Assembly (NCBI RefSeq): GCF_027498035.1
Contig: NZ_CP114978.1
Coordinates: forward strand, 1,364,001 to 1,428,000
Origin: Pseudoxanthomonas sp.
Lineage (GTDB): Bacteria > Pseudomonadota > Gammaproteobacteria > Xanthomonadales > Xanthomonadaceae
Reading direction: 5' to 3'
Length of the DNA stretch: 64,000 nucleotides
This document shows positions 53,792 through 64,000 of the stretch, one piece after another. The notes beneath the pieces were generated by a model, which had not been told where the DNA came from, searched no databases, and saw only the letters and a program-made list of their open reading frames with translations. Position numbers and translations under genes: made by a program. Each line of letters starts with the position of its first letter. Within the stretch, counting starts at the first letter, position 1.

Positions 53792-54463
53792 CTAGGCATC
53801 CAGGCCGATGGCGCAGCTCACGCCGGTACCGCCCAGGCCGCAGTAACCGTTGGGGTTCTTGGCCAGGTACTGCTGGTGGTAGTCCTCGGCGAAGTAGAAC
53901 GGTGGCGCCGGGTAGACGATCTCGGTGGTGATGTCGCCGTAGCCGGCCTCGCGCAGGCGCTGCTGGTAGGCGTCGCGACTGGCGATGGCGGCGTCGTACT
54001 GGGCCTGCGTTTCGCAGTAGATGGCCGAGCGGTATTCGGTGCCACGGTCGTTGCCCTGGCCCATGCCCTGGGTCGGGTCGTGGTTTTCCCAGAAGGTGCG
54101 CAGGACCTCTTCGCGCGAAACCTGTGCAGGGTCGAACACCACCCGCACCACTTCGGCATGCCCGGTCATGCCGGTGCAGCTTTCCTCGTAGGTCGGATTC
54201 GGTGTGATGCCACCCTGGTAGCCGACCGCGGTGGTGTAGACGCCAGGCAGCTGCCAGAACTTGCGCTCGGCCCCCCAGAAACAGCCCATGCCCACATCAA
54301 GGGTCTCCATGCCGGGGAAATTCCCCTGGAGCGGATGGCCGTTGACGAAATGCACGTTGTGCAGCGGCTGCGGCTGCGCGCGGCCCGGCAGGGCTTCGCC
54401 CTCGCGCGGCAGGCGCTGCTTGAACGCACCAATGCCCAGGCGGGCGGTCAGTTCTTCGAACAT
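53792..54463 (-). CDS. msrA: Peptide-methionine (S)-S-oxide reductase MsrA
   Basis: MsrA repairs methionine S-sulfoxide. The 223-residue product has an N-terminal extension and the catalytic motif GCFWGAERKFWQ (Cys near residue 61), then GYQGGITPNPTYEE and HAEVVRVVFDP. A C-terminal CGLGGTGVSC provides recycling cysteines. Length matches the longer MsrA class. Convergent with the TonB receptor gene. Confidence 0.94.
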   Translation of the reverse strand: MFEELTARLGIGAFKQRLPREGEALPGRAQPQPLHNVHFVNGHPLQGNFPGMETLDVGMGCFWGAERKFWQLPGVYTTAVGYQGGITPNPTYEESCTGMTGHAEVVRVVFDPAQVSREEVLRTFWENHDPTQGMGQGNDRGTEYRSAIYCETQAQYDAAIASRDAYQQRLREAGYGDITTEIVYPAPPFYFAEDYHQQYLAKNPNGYCGLGGTGVSCAIGLDA

Positions 54464-54496
54464 GGGAAAACCTCCGGAAAGCAGGGATGCCAGCCG

Positions 54497-54763
54497 TCAG
54501 GCGGGCAACAGGCCCGAATCGGGCAGCTCCTCGTAGGTGGGGTCTGCCGGGCCATCCAGCAAGCCAGCGGCTTGCAGCGCGTCGCGCGCGGCGGGCAAGG
54601 CGCTGTCGGGCACGCAGACCCGCAGCACGCCGAACAGCGGCAGCTCGCCGCCGGCACCCAGCAACGATTCGCCGAAGACGAAGGCCGGGATCTCGACATC
54701 CTCCAGCACGTGCTTGGCCAGATGGGCGTCGAACAGGTTGTCGGCGCGATAGGCGACTTGCAT
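54497..54763 (-). CDS. DUF2007 small protein
   Basis: The 88-residue product fits the DUF2007 (putative signal-transducing, PII-like) family: MQVAYRADNLFDAHLAKHVLEDVEIPAFVFGE, then LRVCVPDSALPAARDAL. Such domains are short ferredoxin-like folds of unknown role. The ATG at 54763 has GGGAGCC upstream. It lies 33 bases before msrA on the same strand, so the two may be co-transcribed. Confidence 0.82.
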   Translation of the reverse strand: MQVAYRADNLFDAHLAKHVLEDVEIPAFVFGESLLGAGGELPLFGVLRVCVPDSALPAARDALQAAGLLDGPADPTYEELPDSGLLPA

Positions 54764-54911
54764 GGAGGCTCCCGGGAAGCAGTGGGCAATGCGCCGGAGC
54801 ATACCCGTGCAGGCGCTCAGTGGCCGTGTAAAGCCTGTATCCCGCTGACTTCCAGGCGGAACACGTCCCCAGGCATTGGACACAAGCGGACCGGGCAGGA
54901 CCGGCCTCGGC

Positions 54912-54917
54912 TAAACT
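54912..54917 (+). promoter_or_regulatory. glnS: Putative -10 element of glnS
   Basis: TAAACT lies 36 bases before the glnS ATG in a locally AT-richer patch. No firm -35. Confidence 0.3.
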
Positions 54918-54947
54918 TGCGGTTTATTTGCCGTCGCCCGCCCGATC

Positions 54948-56723
<1,776 letters not shown>

Positions 56724-56724
<1 letters not shown>

Positions 56725-57206
56725 TGCGCCCGGGCCCGGCCCTGCCGGTCTGGCTGCTGGCAGTGGTACTGCTGGCCGGCTGCGCGGCACCGGCGACCAC
56801 GCCGGCCACGCAGACGCCGCCTTCGGACACGGTCGCGCCCGCGCCTGACGCCAATCCCGCGCCAGCGCCCGCCACCGGCGCGCCGGCCGAACAGCCGGTC
56901 ACCGCCGCGCCGTCGCCGACCCCGGTCACGCCGGCCAAGGTCGACACCAGCTGCAAGCGCGACGCCGACTGCGCGGTGAAGAACGTCGGCAGCTGCTGCG
57001 GCGAGCTGCCGGCCTGCGTCAACGCCGACAGCCCCACCGATCCGGCCGCCGTCCAGGCGCAGTGCCAGGCCAGCGGCCGCATGGGCATCTGCGGCTTCCG
57101 CCAGATCAGCACCTGCCAGTGCCAGGCCGGCACCTGCATGCCCGCCGACGACGGTGCCAACCCACTTTCCCCTACGACGGCGCCCGCGCCGAGACCGGTA
57201 CGTTGA
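56724..57206 (+). CDS. Proline/threonine-linker lipoprotein with Cys-rich C-terminal domain
   Basis: The 160-residue product has a lipobox LLAGC (Cys near residue 20), a long Pro/Ala/Thr-rich linker (about residues 21-70), and a compact C-terminal module with about ten cysteines (TSCKRDADCAVKNVGSCCGE ... GICGFRQISTCQCQAGTC). The cysteine pattern suggests several disulfides, like small extracellular inhibitor or binding modules. Function unknown. It overlaps the glnS stop by one base and is followed by a deaminase gene sharing TGATG. Confidence 0.78.
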
Positions 57207-57769
57207 TGCTTTACACCCAGATCCAACTCAGCCTGCCCGACTGGGTCCACCAGGTCGTGGACCACGCCGCGCTTTTCCGCGGCGATGAAGCCAAGGTCGC
57301 CCTGGCCATCGAGCTGGCCCGCCTGAATGTCGAACACGGCAGCGGCGGTCCGTTCGGTGCAGCCGTGTTCGGCCCGGACGACCGCATCGTCGCGGTCGGC
57401 GTCAACCGCGTGGTGCCACAGAACACCTCGCTGGCCCACGCCGAGAACATGGCCTACATGCTCGCCCAGCAGCGCCTGCAGACCTTCCGCCTCAACGGCG
57501 CGCTGGCCAGCCCGGTGACCCTGGCCACTTCCGCCCAGCCGTGCTGCCAGTGCTACGGCGCCACCGTGTGGGCCGGCGTGGACCGGCTGCTGATCGGCGC
57601 GCGCGCCGAGGATGTGGAAGCACTGACCGAATTCGACGAAGGTCCGCTGCCTGCCGACTGGGTGGGCGAACTGACCAAGCGCAACATCGAAGTGGTGCGC
57701 GACCTGCACCGCGAAGCGGCCTGCGCCGTCCTGGCCGCCTACGGCCAGCGCGGCGGCAGCAAATACTGA
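57206..57769 (+). CDS. Cytidine/nucleoside deaminase-family protein
   Basis: The 187-residue product has the zinc deaminase motifs: HAE (SLAHAENMAYMLAQQ, near residue 77) with the catalytic Glu, and PCCQC (TSAQPCCQCYGATVWAGVD, near residue 115). The arrangement fits the CMP/dCMP or guanine deaminase group; the base or nucleotide specificity is unclear. It starts at ATG 57206, overlapping the preceding stop, and rlmM begins eight bases after its end. Confidence 0.86.
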   Translation: MLYTQIQLSLPDWVHQVVDHAALFRGDEAKVALAIELARLNVEHGSGGPFGAAVFGPDDRIVAVGVNRVVPQNTSLAHAENMAYMLAQQRLQTFRLNGALASPVTLATSAQPCCQCYGATVWAGVDRLLIGARAEDVEALTEFDEGPLPADWVGELTKRNIEVVRDLHREAACAVLAAYGQRGGSKY

Positions 57770-57777
57770 ACGCGCCC

Positions 57778-58827
57778 ATGCAAGGCGTGCTGGCCTATTG
57801 CCGCCAGGGCTTCGAGCCCGAGCTGGCTGCCGAGCTGACCCAGCGCGCGGCCGAGGCCGGTTTCGCCGGCTACGCACGCACCCAGCGCAACGACGGCTAC
57901 GTGGTGTTCGCCTGCGACGACGCCGACCTGCCGGCCGCATTGCCGTGGCAGCAGCTCGTGTTCGCGCGGCAGAAGCTGGCCCTGGTGACCGAGCTACGCG
58001 GGCTGGACCCGTCCGACCGCATCACCCCGATGCTGGCCGCACTGCAAGGCCTGCCGCGTTTCGGCGACCTGTGGGTGGAGCACCCGGATTCAGACGCGGC
58101 CAAGCCGCTGGCCGGGCTGGCCCGCAGTTTCGGCAACGCGCTGCGTCCGGCGCTGCGCAAAGCCGGCCTGATGAGCGCCAAGGAAGACACCCGCCTGCCG
58201 CGCCTGCACGTGCTGTTCGTCAACGGCGACCACGCCTTCCTGGGCATTGCTGATCCGCAGGACGCCGCGCCGTGGCCGCTGGGCATCCCGCGCCTGCGGC
58301 TGCTGCCGGATGCACCGTCGCGTTCGGCCCTGAAGCTGGAAGAAGCGATCCTGGCGCTGCTGCGCCCGGACGAGCGCGAAGCCCTGCTGCGCGCCGGCAT
58401 GAGCGCCGCCGACCTGGGCGCCGCGCCCGGTGGCTGGACCTGGGTGCTCACCCGCGAACACCTGCGCGTGACCAGCGTCGACAACGGCCCACTGCGCCAG
58501 CACGTGCTGGACACCGGCCTGGTCGAACACCTGCGCGCCGACGGTTTCCGCTGGCAGCCTGCGCAATCGCTGGACTGGATGGTCTGCGACATGGTCGAGC
58601 AGCCGCGCCGCGTGGCCGAGCGCATGGCCACCTGGCTGCGCGAAGGCTGGTGCCGCCACACCATCTTCAACCTCAAGCTGCCGATGAAGAAGCGCTGGGA
58701 CGAAACCACCCTGTGCCTGGACATCCTGCATGAGCAGTCCGGCGGACTGCGCACCGTGCGCGCCAAGCAGCTCTACCACGACCGCGAAGAGATCACAGTG
58801 TTCGCCTCCAAGGGCGGCAACCGCTGA
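57778..58827 (+). CDS. rlmM: 23S rRNA (cytidine-2'-O)-methyltransferase RlmM
   Basis: RlmM methylates C2498 of 23S rRNA. The 349-residue product has an N-terminal THUMP-like region (AYCRQGFEPELAAEL) and a Rossmann methyltransferase domain with SAM motif DLGAAPGGWTWVL near residue 218 and the catalytic tetrad region including LKLPMKKRWDE. Length is typical. ATG at 57778. Confidence 0.93.
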   Translation: MQGVLAYCRQGFEPELAAELTQRAAEAGFAGYARTQRNDGYVVFACDDADLPAALPWQQLVFARQKLALVTELRGLDPSDRITPMLAALQGLPRFGDLWVEHPDSDAAKPLAGLARSFGNALRPALRKAGLMSAKEDTRLPRLHVLFVNGDHAFLGIADPQDAAPWPLGIPRLRLLPDAPSRSALKLEEAILALLRPDEREALLRAGMSAADLGAAPGGWTWVLTREHLRVTSVDNGPLRQHVLDTGLVEHLRADGFRWQPAQSLDWMVCDMVEQPRRVAERMATWLREGWCRHTIFNLKLPMKKRWDETTLCLDILHEQSGGLRTVRAKQLYHDREEITVFASKGGNR

Positions 58828-59096
58828 CGTCTCCCGCCTGGGGGAATTTGCGTGGATGAAGCGTCGCCCGGGTAAGCGCACAGCGCACCCGGGGCGCTCG
58901 ATCCCAATGCGATGGACCGGGATCGGCCACAGACGGTTCCTGATGCAATCACCAACAGCCCCGCGGATGCGGCCTTTGGCCTTATCCGGGCCACGCGCGC
59001 CAACGGCTCGATCTTCGATCTAGCGCACAACGCATCTCAACCCCTGCAATCGGGCCGTGCGATCCTGCAGGCCATCGAACGAAAGGCCTGCGCGCC

Positions 59097-59816
59097 ATGC
59101 AACCCATCCAACTCAAGGACCCGGCCGGGTTCGCCGAGGAATTCCTGCGGCTGTCGCTGATGCAGGGCTTCGGCTCGCTCAACAAGCGCGACATGGAACT
59201 GCTGACCTTCGTGCTGCTGGAGCGCGACGGCGCGATTTCGCGTTCCAGCTCCAATGCCATGGCCGCGCTGCAGCTACGGATCACGCCCACGCGTGTGAAA
59301 AGCCTGCGCCGCGATGGCTATGCACGCTGGCGTGCGCTGGTGCCGGAAGAAAGCGACGCGGCGCTGCAGCGGATCGTGGCCACGGTATTGACCGAAGAGA
59401 ACCTGCGTTCGGGCGCCAAGCACGTGAGCGAACGGGCCAAGAAGGACGGCTTCCTCGCCATCCGCGTCGAACACCCGGACGATGCCCAGCAATTCGAACA
59501 AGCCATTCTTGATGTGGGCGCACTGCCGGTCTACGAACGCAACCGCGAAGTGGTCGCGGTGCGCTTCGACACGCTGCTGAAGATCGCCGAGAAGTGGGGC
59601 TACCTGCAGCCAGACCCAGCCGCGATCACCCGCGAACTGAAGAAACTGCAACCCACCGCCAGCGAAGTCGCCGACCTGCTGCAGAAAGACCTCAGCAAGC
59701 TGCGCTGGGAAGACGCCCGCAACGCCCTCAACAGCCTGGGCGCGAAGGCCATTGCCTCGACCGCCGAGGGCGGCCTGAAGGGACTGCTGAAGCTGGTGTT
59801 CCCTTTCCTGCCCTGA
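59097..59816 (+). CDS. Hypothetical cytoplasmic protein
   Basis: The 239-residue product shows an N-terminal region (LKDPAGFAEEFLRLSLMQGF, NKRDMELLTFVLLERDG), a helix-rich middle (ALQLRITPTRVKSLRRDGYARW suggesting a nucleic-acid-binding or HTH-like segment) and a hydrophobic Leu/Phe-rich tail (LKGLLKLVFPFLP) that may contact membrane. No signal peptide. I do not recognise a family. It stands alone after a 269-base gap without a gene and is followed by a REP module. Confidence 0.68.
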   Translation: MQPIQLKDPAGFAEEFLRLSLMQGFGSLNKRDMELLTFVLLERDGAISRSSSNAMAALQLRITPTRVKSLRRDGYARWRALVPEESDAALQRIVATVLTEENLRSGAKHVSERAKKDGFLAIRVEHPDDAQQFEQAILDVGALPVYERNREVVAVRFDTLLKIAEKWGYLQPDPAAITRELKKLQPTASEVADLLQKDLSKLRWEDARNALNSLGAKAIASTAEGGLKGLLKLVFPFLP

Positions 59817-59850
59817 GCATTGCCAGGTATCTCGACGCCGCGACGCACCT

Positions 59851-59943
59851 GTAGAGCGCAGCTTGCTGCGCTGGAGCTTTCCCTCGATCTGTCCGGAGAG
59901 CAGCGGAATCCCCAAGATCGGATTGCCACAAGCTCCGCGCTAC
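59851..59943. repeat. Composite GTAG...CTAC palindromic module, copy B
   Basis: This 93-base unit begins GTAGAGCGCAGCTTG with a 7-bp REP stem (AGCGCAG / CTGCGCT, CTTG loop) and ends CAAGCTCCGCGCTAC. Its right half repeats that of the unit at 34686-34776, including GGATTGCCACAAGCTCCG and a CAGCGGA segment. It separates the hypothetical gene from the UbiH-family gene. Confidence 0.75.
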
Positions 59944-59960
59944 AAAAACATCGCCTTCGG

Positions 59961-61140
59961 CTAAAGCCCCGCCGCCCTGCGCCACAGCAGATCAGTCAAC
60001 GGCGGCAGTTTTCCCGCCAACCCCAGCAACGGACCGCGTGCCAATGTGGTGTGCAGCTCATCGGTGGAAAACAGCCGGTTGATGCCGTCGAAGGTATAGG
60101 CGGCAACGGTATTTTCGCTGCGGCGCGTGCGTGCCCAGCGCTGCAGGCGATGCGGCGTATCCCAGTCGGCGCGCCGCGACTGCGCCGCAGCCACCAGCTG
60201 TTGCAGGCCAGCCACATCGCGCAGCCCCAGGTTGACGCCCTGCCCGGCCAGCGGATGGACGACGTGCGCGGCATCGCCGATGGCGACCACGCGCCCTTCG
60301 ACATACTGCTGGGCCAGCTGAAGTTTCAGCGGGAAGGCCGCGCGCGGCGAATCCATCGTGAGTTCGCCCAGGCGCGCACCGAACGCATTGGTGAGTTCAC
60401 GCGAGAACGCCGCATCGTCCAGCGCCAGCACGCGTGCGGCCTCGGCTTGCGGCAGCGTCCAGACGATGGAGCTGCGGCCTTCGGTGCACGGCAGCACCGC
60501 CAGCGGCCCCGTCGGCAGGAACCGCTGCCACGCGGTGTCCTCGTGCGGACGTTCGCTGCGCAGATAGCCGACCACGCCGCGCTGGACGTAGTCATGGCCC
60601 TGCACCGGCAGGCCGGCGAGTTGGCGCAAGGTTGAATCCTTGCCGTCTGCGGCGACCACCAGCCGCGCTTCCAGCCGCGCGCCATCGTCCAGGCGCAGGC
60701 GGACACCACTGGCGTCCTGTTCCATCCCCTGCACGCGCGCCGGGCACCGCAGCTGCACGCCCGCGGCTGGCAAGGCCGCCCACAGGCGATCGGCCAGCAG
60801 CGCGTGTTCGACGATCCAGCCCAACTGCGCACGGCCCATGCGGTCGGCATCGAAGCTCAGCTCGTCGCCGCCCGCCGCATCCCATACGCGCATGCGGCGA
60901 TAGGCCTGCGAACGCGTGGTCCGCACCGCTTCCCACACGCCCAGCCGCTGCAGCAGCGCGGCGTTGTCTGGGGCGAACGCGTAGACCCGCAGGTCGGGTT
61001 GCTGCGCCGACCACGGCGTGGGCGCCTGGCCTTCGACCAGCGTGACGTCCAGGTCCTGCGCGGCCAATCGCCAATGCACAGGCAGCGCCCACCACGCCGC
61101 CGCCGACCACGATCACATCGCTGCGTCCACGCCGGCTCAC
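59961..61140 (-). pseudogene. UbiH/UbiF-family FAD hydroxylase, interrupted by an apparent +1 frameshift
   Basis: The gene starts at GTG 61140, overlapping the ubiH stop in GTGA, and encodes the FAD motif VIVVGGGVVGAACALA. At about 61065-61071 the frame slips: dropping one base (plus-strand T near 61068) joins it to LAAQDLDVTLVEGQ, the normal continuation, then the GDAAHVVHPLAGQGVNLGLRD motif and the stop at 59961. The repaired product would be 392 residues, likely a second ring hydroxylase of ubiquinone synthesis (UbiF/UbiI-like). Read without repair, the downstream piece lacks its FAD-binding start. Confidence 0.82.
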
Positions 61141-62354
61141 GGTGCGGCCTCGCGGCACAGCGCCGGCACGTCGCCGGCAAAGCCCATCGCGCCGCCGACC
61201 AGCATCGACTGCACGCTCTGCAGTTGGCCGGCAGCCAGCAAGCCGGCGCTGCGCAATGGCCGCAGCAGCGGCGCATCGTTGCTGGTCAGGCGCGCCAACC
61301 CATCGGAGAAGCGCAGCGTGCGCTCGCGATCCGGCTGGCGCCGGCGCAGGTAGTCGGCCAGCAGCGCGTCGCTGCCAGGGTCATCGTGTTCGACGATCAG
61401 CTCGGCCAGGGTCAGCGCATCGCGCAGGCCCAGGTTGAAACCCTGTGCACCCAATGGATGGATGCTCTGCGCGGCGTTGCCCATCAGCACCGCCCGCGGT
61501 GCGATCAGGCGTTCGGCCAGCACCTTGATGATCGGATAGGCACTGCGTGGCCCACTGGCGAGGAAGCGCCCGGCACGCCAACCGAACGCCGCCTGCGCAT
61601 GCGCCAGCCAGGCGGCCTCATCCAGCGCCGCGACGGCCTCGGCCTGCGCCTCCGGCACGCCATGGATCAGGCCATGGTGGCGATCACCGCGTGGCAGCAG
61701 CGCGGTCGGGCCGTCGTTGCCGAAGCGCTCCCAGGCCGTGCCGTCCGGCGCGCGCGAGGTCCGTACCCGCGCCACGAACAGGCGCTGGCCGTAATCGTGG
61801 CGCTCGGCGCCGATGCCCAGCGCGCCACGCACCATGCTGTTGCTGCCATCGGCACCGACCAGCAGCGGCGTCGTGAGTTCGACCTCGCCTTCCACCGTTC
61901 CGACGCGCAGGACGCGCTCGCCACTGCCTGCGGCCGCCAGGTCCAGGAACTTCGCCGGCCGATACCGGGTGAGATGCCTGCAATCGGCCAGCGCATCTTC
62001 CAGCGCCATGCCGAAATCACGCGCCACCACCACCTGGCCGAATTCGCTACGCCCGTAGTCCTGCGCCGACAGCAGCACCCGGCCAAAATCCCCGGCCCGG
62101 CTGACGTGGATCCGCTGGATCGCCCCGGTCGGATTGCGCAGGCGCTGCATCACGCCCAGCGCGGTCAACGCATTGACCGTCGCGGCCGCAAAACTCAGGT
62201 TGCGTTCGTCGAACACCGCCGGCACGTCGCCCAGCGGGGTCGCTTCAATCAGGGCGACATCGCGCCCCAGCCGGTCCAGCGCGATCGCCAGGCTGGCCCC
62301 AACCAGGCCGCCGCCGACGATCACCACATCATGTCGTGCACTCATGGCCGACAT
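61137..62354 (-). CDS. ubiH: Ubiquinone-pathway FAD monooxygenase (UbiH-like)
   Basis: The 405-residue flavoprotein hydroxylase has the FAD fingerprint VVIVGGGLVGASLAIALDR at residue 10, the second FAD contact LVGADGSNSMVRG near 180 and the MGNAAQSIHPLGAQGFNLGLRDALTLAELI motif near 290. The family adds hydroxyls to the ubiquinone ring; UbiH acts at C4. It is upstream of and overlaps the second hydroxylase gene, a tandem arrangement common in xanthomonads and pseudomonads. Confidence 0.9.
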   Translation of the reverse strand: MSAMSARHDVVIVGGGLVGASLAIALDRLGRDVALIEATPLGDVPAVFDERNLSFAAATVNALTALGVMQRLRNPTGAIQRIHVSRAGDFGRVLLSAQDYGRSEFGQVVVARDFGMALEDALADCRHLTRYRPAKFLDLAAAGSGERVLRVGTVEGEVELTTPLLVGADGSNSMVRGALGIGAERHDYGQRLFVARVRTSRAPDGTAWERFGNDGPTALLPRGDRHHGLIHGVPEAQAEAVAALDEAAWLAHAQAAFGWRAGRFLASGPRSAYPIIKVLAERLIAPRAVLMGNAAQSIHPLGAQGFNLGLRDALTLAELIVEHDDPGSDALLADYLRRRQPDRERTLRFSDGLARLTSNDAPLLRPLRSAGLLAAGQLQSVQSMLVGGAMGFAGDVPALCREAAP

Positions 62355-62398
62355 GATACGACCCCGCGACGAACGCCGCGGTCAGTGCCGCGACAGGC

Positions 62399-62818
62399 CT
62401 ACCAACACTGGGCCGGGCTGCTCGCGGCCGTTCCGCTGGCCGTACGCACGCCCTGCTGGTTGATGGTCAGGGTGCCGCACAGCGTGTCGTTCTGCTTGCT
62501 GGTCGGCGTGGCCGTGATGGTGAAGGCGCTGGCCGTGGGCGTGCCGCCGCTGACCGTGTAGAACGTCGCCGACACGCCATCGCAGGTCGTCGGCACCGTC
62601 GCATCCTTGTAGGACATGTTGGTCGTGTAATAGCGCTCCATGAACTGCGCCCCCTGCTGCAGGCAGGTCACGGCCGCGGCACGGCGGCTCTTGACCATGG
62701 CCCAGTTGTAGCTGGCCATGGCGATGGCCGCCAGGATGGCGATGACCGCCACGGTGATCATCAGTTCGATCAGGGTGAAGCCGGTGACACCGGCGCGCAT
62801 GCGCTGCGTTCTTTTCAT
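62399..62818 (-). CDS. pilE: Type IV pilin (PilE-like minor pilin)
   Basis: The 139-residue prepilin has the class-III signal GFTLIELMITVAVIAILAAIA, with cleavage by PilD between Gly and Phe around residue 13, a hydrophobic spine helix, then a short globular domain with Cys pairs (TCLQQG, TTCDGV, DTLCGT, AQCW). Its place directly after pilY1 matches the pilY1-pilE end of minor pilin operons, so it is called PilE, though it may be a minor rather than the major subunit. Start at ATG 62818. Confidence 0.87.
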   Translation of the reverse strand: MKRTQRMRAGVTGFTLIELMITVAVIAILAAIAMASYNWAMVKSRRAAAVTCLQQGAQFMERYYTTNMSYKDATVPTTCDGVSATFYTVSGGTPTASAFTITATPTSKQNDTLCGTLTINQQGVRTASGTAASSPAQCW

Positions 62819-62820
62819 GT

Positions 62821-64000
62821 TCAATCCTCCTGCAGCACTTCGCGCCACGAGGTGCGCGCCGAACTGATCGCCGTGGTGCCTACGCTGGTCAGCGCGCCAC
62901 TGGAATCGCTGACCACCAGTTTGCCGTTCAGCAGTGCCGCCAGCGAGGCGATGCCGGTGCTGACCGAGACCCCTCCCAGCACCTTGCCATTGCTCGTCGT
63001 GTCACCCACGCCATCACCATCCAGGTCGAAATAAGACGACGAACCAGCCGTTCCGGTGAACATGTCCAACGAGAGCTCCCAACTGGTGCCGCTGGAACTG
63101 CACCCCGTGGTTTCGCTGGGGATAATGGTGTTGAACACTAGGTACGTCCCGCTGGCCTGTGGCGTGGAGATGATCCGCTCCCCCTGCGCCGTGCCGCCAC
63201 TGACGACCAGATTGATGTACCAGCCCTTCGTCAACCCGGCACTGTCGTAATCGTTGAAATAACGCTGGGTCGTGGTCACGCCACCACTGGTGGTGCTGAT
63301 CGCATACATGCTGCGCGAGGTCAGGTCGCCAGGAGTCAGCGTCGTGCTGGTGCTGGAAGTGGTCGCGTCGATGAAGCCGTACAGGGTCTGCACCGAGGTA
63401 TCGGTGATATCACTGGTCTCCAGATACTTGCCGGTGCCGACGAAGGCCCATGTGGCGCCGGTACTCGGATTTTCCGCAACCAGCACGCCGCTGGTGATGG
63501 GCTGCGCCGTGCTTGTCGTGCCGGAGGTATAGGTGGCGGTGAACAGCGGTTCGGAACTGTTGCTCAGGCCCCAGCTGCTGGACGATGTCGAGGACAGGTC
63601 GAACTTCCAGACATGTCCACGCAGATCGGATGCGTAGACATAATCGGTCGTGCCGCTGCTGTCGTCGTCCCAGCCCGTCGGTGCATTCAGTCCGTTGGTG
63701 GTGGCAGCGGTGGTGCCGCCGACGCCGGTATCGATCTGCTTGATCAACGCGCCGGTCAACGCGTTGTAGATCAACAGCACGGCATGGCCGTTGGTGCTGT
63801 TGATGCCGTTGCCAGTGACCAGCGCGGTGACGCCGTTGTTGAGCTTGGCAATGAATGGCTGGCCCAGGATCTTGCCCATGTTGCCAGTCGTGCCGGTGGT
63901 TTCGGTCTGTTCCCACAAGACGCTGCTGGCACCGAAGCTGGCCGGCGTGGTGACATCCAGCCCGTACAGGCCCTTGCCGCCGCGACCCAGCGCGCCGACC
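62821..64000 (-). CDS. pilY1: PilY1-type pilus tip adhesin, C-terminal part (cut by window edge)
   Basis: The frame is open to base 64000, so the gene continues beyond the window. The visible 392 residues form the C-terminal beta-propeller: GALGRGGKGLYGLDVT near the edge, repeated Ser/Thr-rich blades, and the calcium loop DLDGDGVGD that in Pseudomonas aeruginosa PilY1 controls pilus extension and retraction. The signal peptide and VWA region lie outside. It ends two bases before pilE. Confidence 0.9.
   Translation of the reverse strand, partial: VGALGRGGKGLYGLDVTTPASFGASSVLWEQTETTGTTGNMGKILGQPFIAKLNNGVTALVTGNGINSTNGHAVLLIYNALTGALIKQIDTGVGGTTAATTNGLNAPTGWDDDSSGTTDYVYASDLRGHVWKFDLSSTSSSSWGLSNSSEPLFTATYTSGTTSTAQPITSGVLVAENPSTGATWAFVGTGKYLETSDITDTSVQTLYGFIDATTSSTSTTLTPGDLTSRSMYAISTTSGGVTTTQRYFNDYDSAGLTKGWYINLVVSGGTAQGERIISTPQASGTYLVFNTIIPSETTGCSSSGTSWELSLDMFTGTAGSSSYFDLDGDGVGDTTSNGKVLGGVSVSTGIASLAALLNGKLVVSDSSGALTSVGTTAISSARTSWREVLQED

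Overview
The window is a GC-rich, tightly packed bacterial chromosome segment whose gene order and protein sequences fit the Xanthomonadaceae (a Stenotrophomonas / Pseudoxanthomonas-type organism). Pointers are the lpt-rpoN-hpf-hprK-rapZ-PTS-mgtE string, the purMN / DUF2066 / PerM-like / hda arrangement, and dispersed GTAG-headed palindromes resembling the SMAG repeats described in Stenotrophomonas maltophilia. I see no tRNA, rRNA, CRISPR array, prophage or insertion sequence. The genus is an inference.

Layout. 0-5 kb: a DUF2066-transporter-hda operon diverges from purM-purN. 5-6.5 kb: two tandem DUF3108 genes, the second frameshifted. 6.5-8.4 kb (minus): a BolA-family gene, murA and a small EF-hand membrane protein. 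8.5-20.2 kb (plus): a long envelope and regulatory run, kdsD-kdsC-lptC-lptA-lptB-rpoN-hpf-hprK-rapZ-EIIA(Man)-HPr-EI-mgtE. It links Kdo/LPS synthesis and export with sigma-54 and a sugar-PTS-like phosphorelay that has no permease here. 20-34.7 kb: mixed single genes, including a cold-shock/DUF1294 fusion, lipoprotein esterase, TPR protein, amino-acid permease, peroxiredoxin, YgjP-type metalloprotein, a large periplasmic-propeller GGDEF protein, CorA/ZntB transporter, EamA exporter, GlxA-type regulator, low-molecular-weight phosphatase and ABC-F ATPase. 34.7-41.3 kb: an accessory redox/regulatory stretch with a TrxR-like flavoprotein, Rrf2 regulator, SDR, two LysR regulators and a three-gene operon of unknown function. 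41.3-48.5 kb: small proteins, lipoproteins, a DJ-1/PfpI protein and an M1 aminopeptidase. 48.9-51.2 kb (minus): yqgE-ruvX-pyrB. 51.5-53.7 kb: a TonB-dependent siderophore receptor. 53.8-59.8 kb: msrA, a DUF2007 protein, glnS, a Cys-rich lipoprotein, a deaminase, rlmM and an unknown gene. 60-64 kb (minus): a pilY1-pilE type IV pilus end followed by two UbiH-family hydroxylase genes.

Three conserved genes (second DUF3108 gene, glnS and the second UbiH-family gene) each carry one apparent extra base that breaks the frame, while both halves remain well conserved. This looks more like uncorrected sequencing error than real gene decay, but sequence alone cannot decide. The best candidates for undescribed biology are the LysR-divergent operon at 38.5-41.3 kb, paired hairpins just before the EIIA start, the composite GTAG palindrome modules, and two very small proteins at 41.5 and 43.9 kb.
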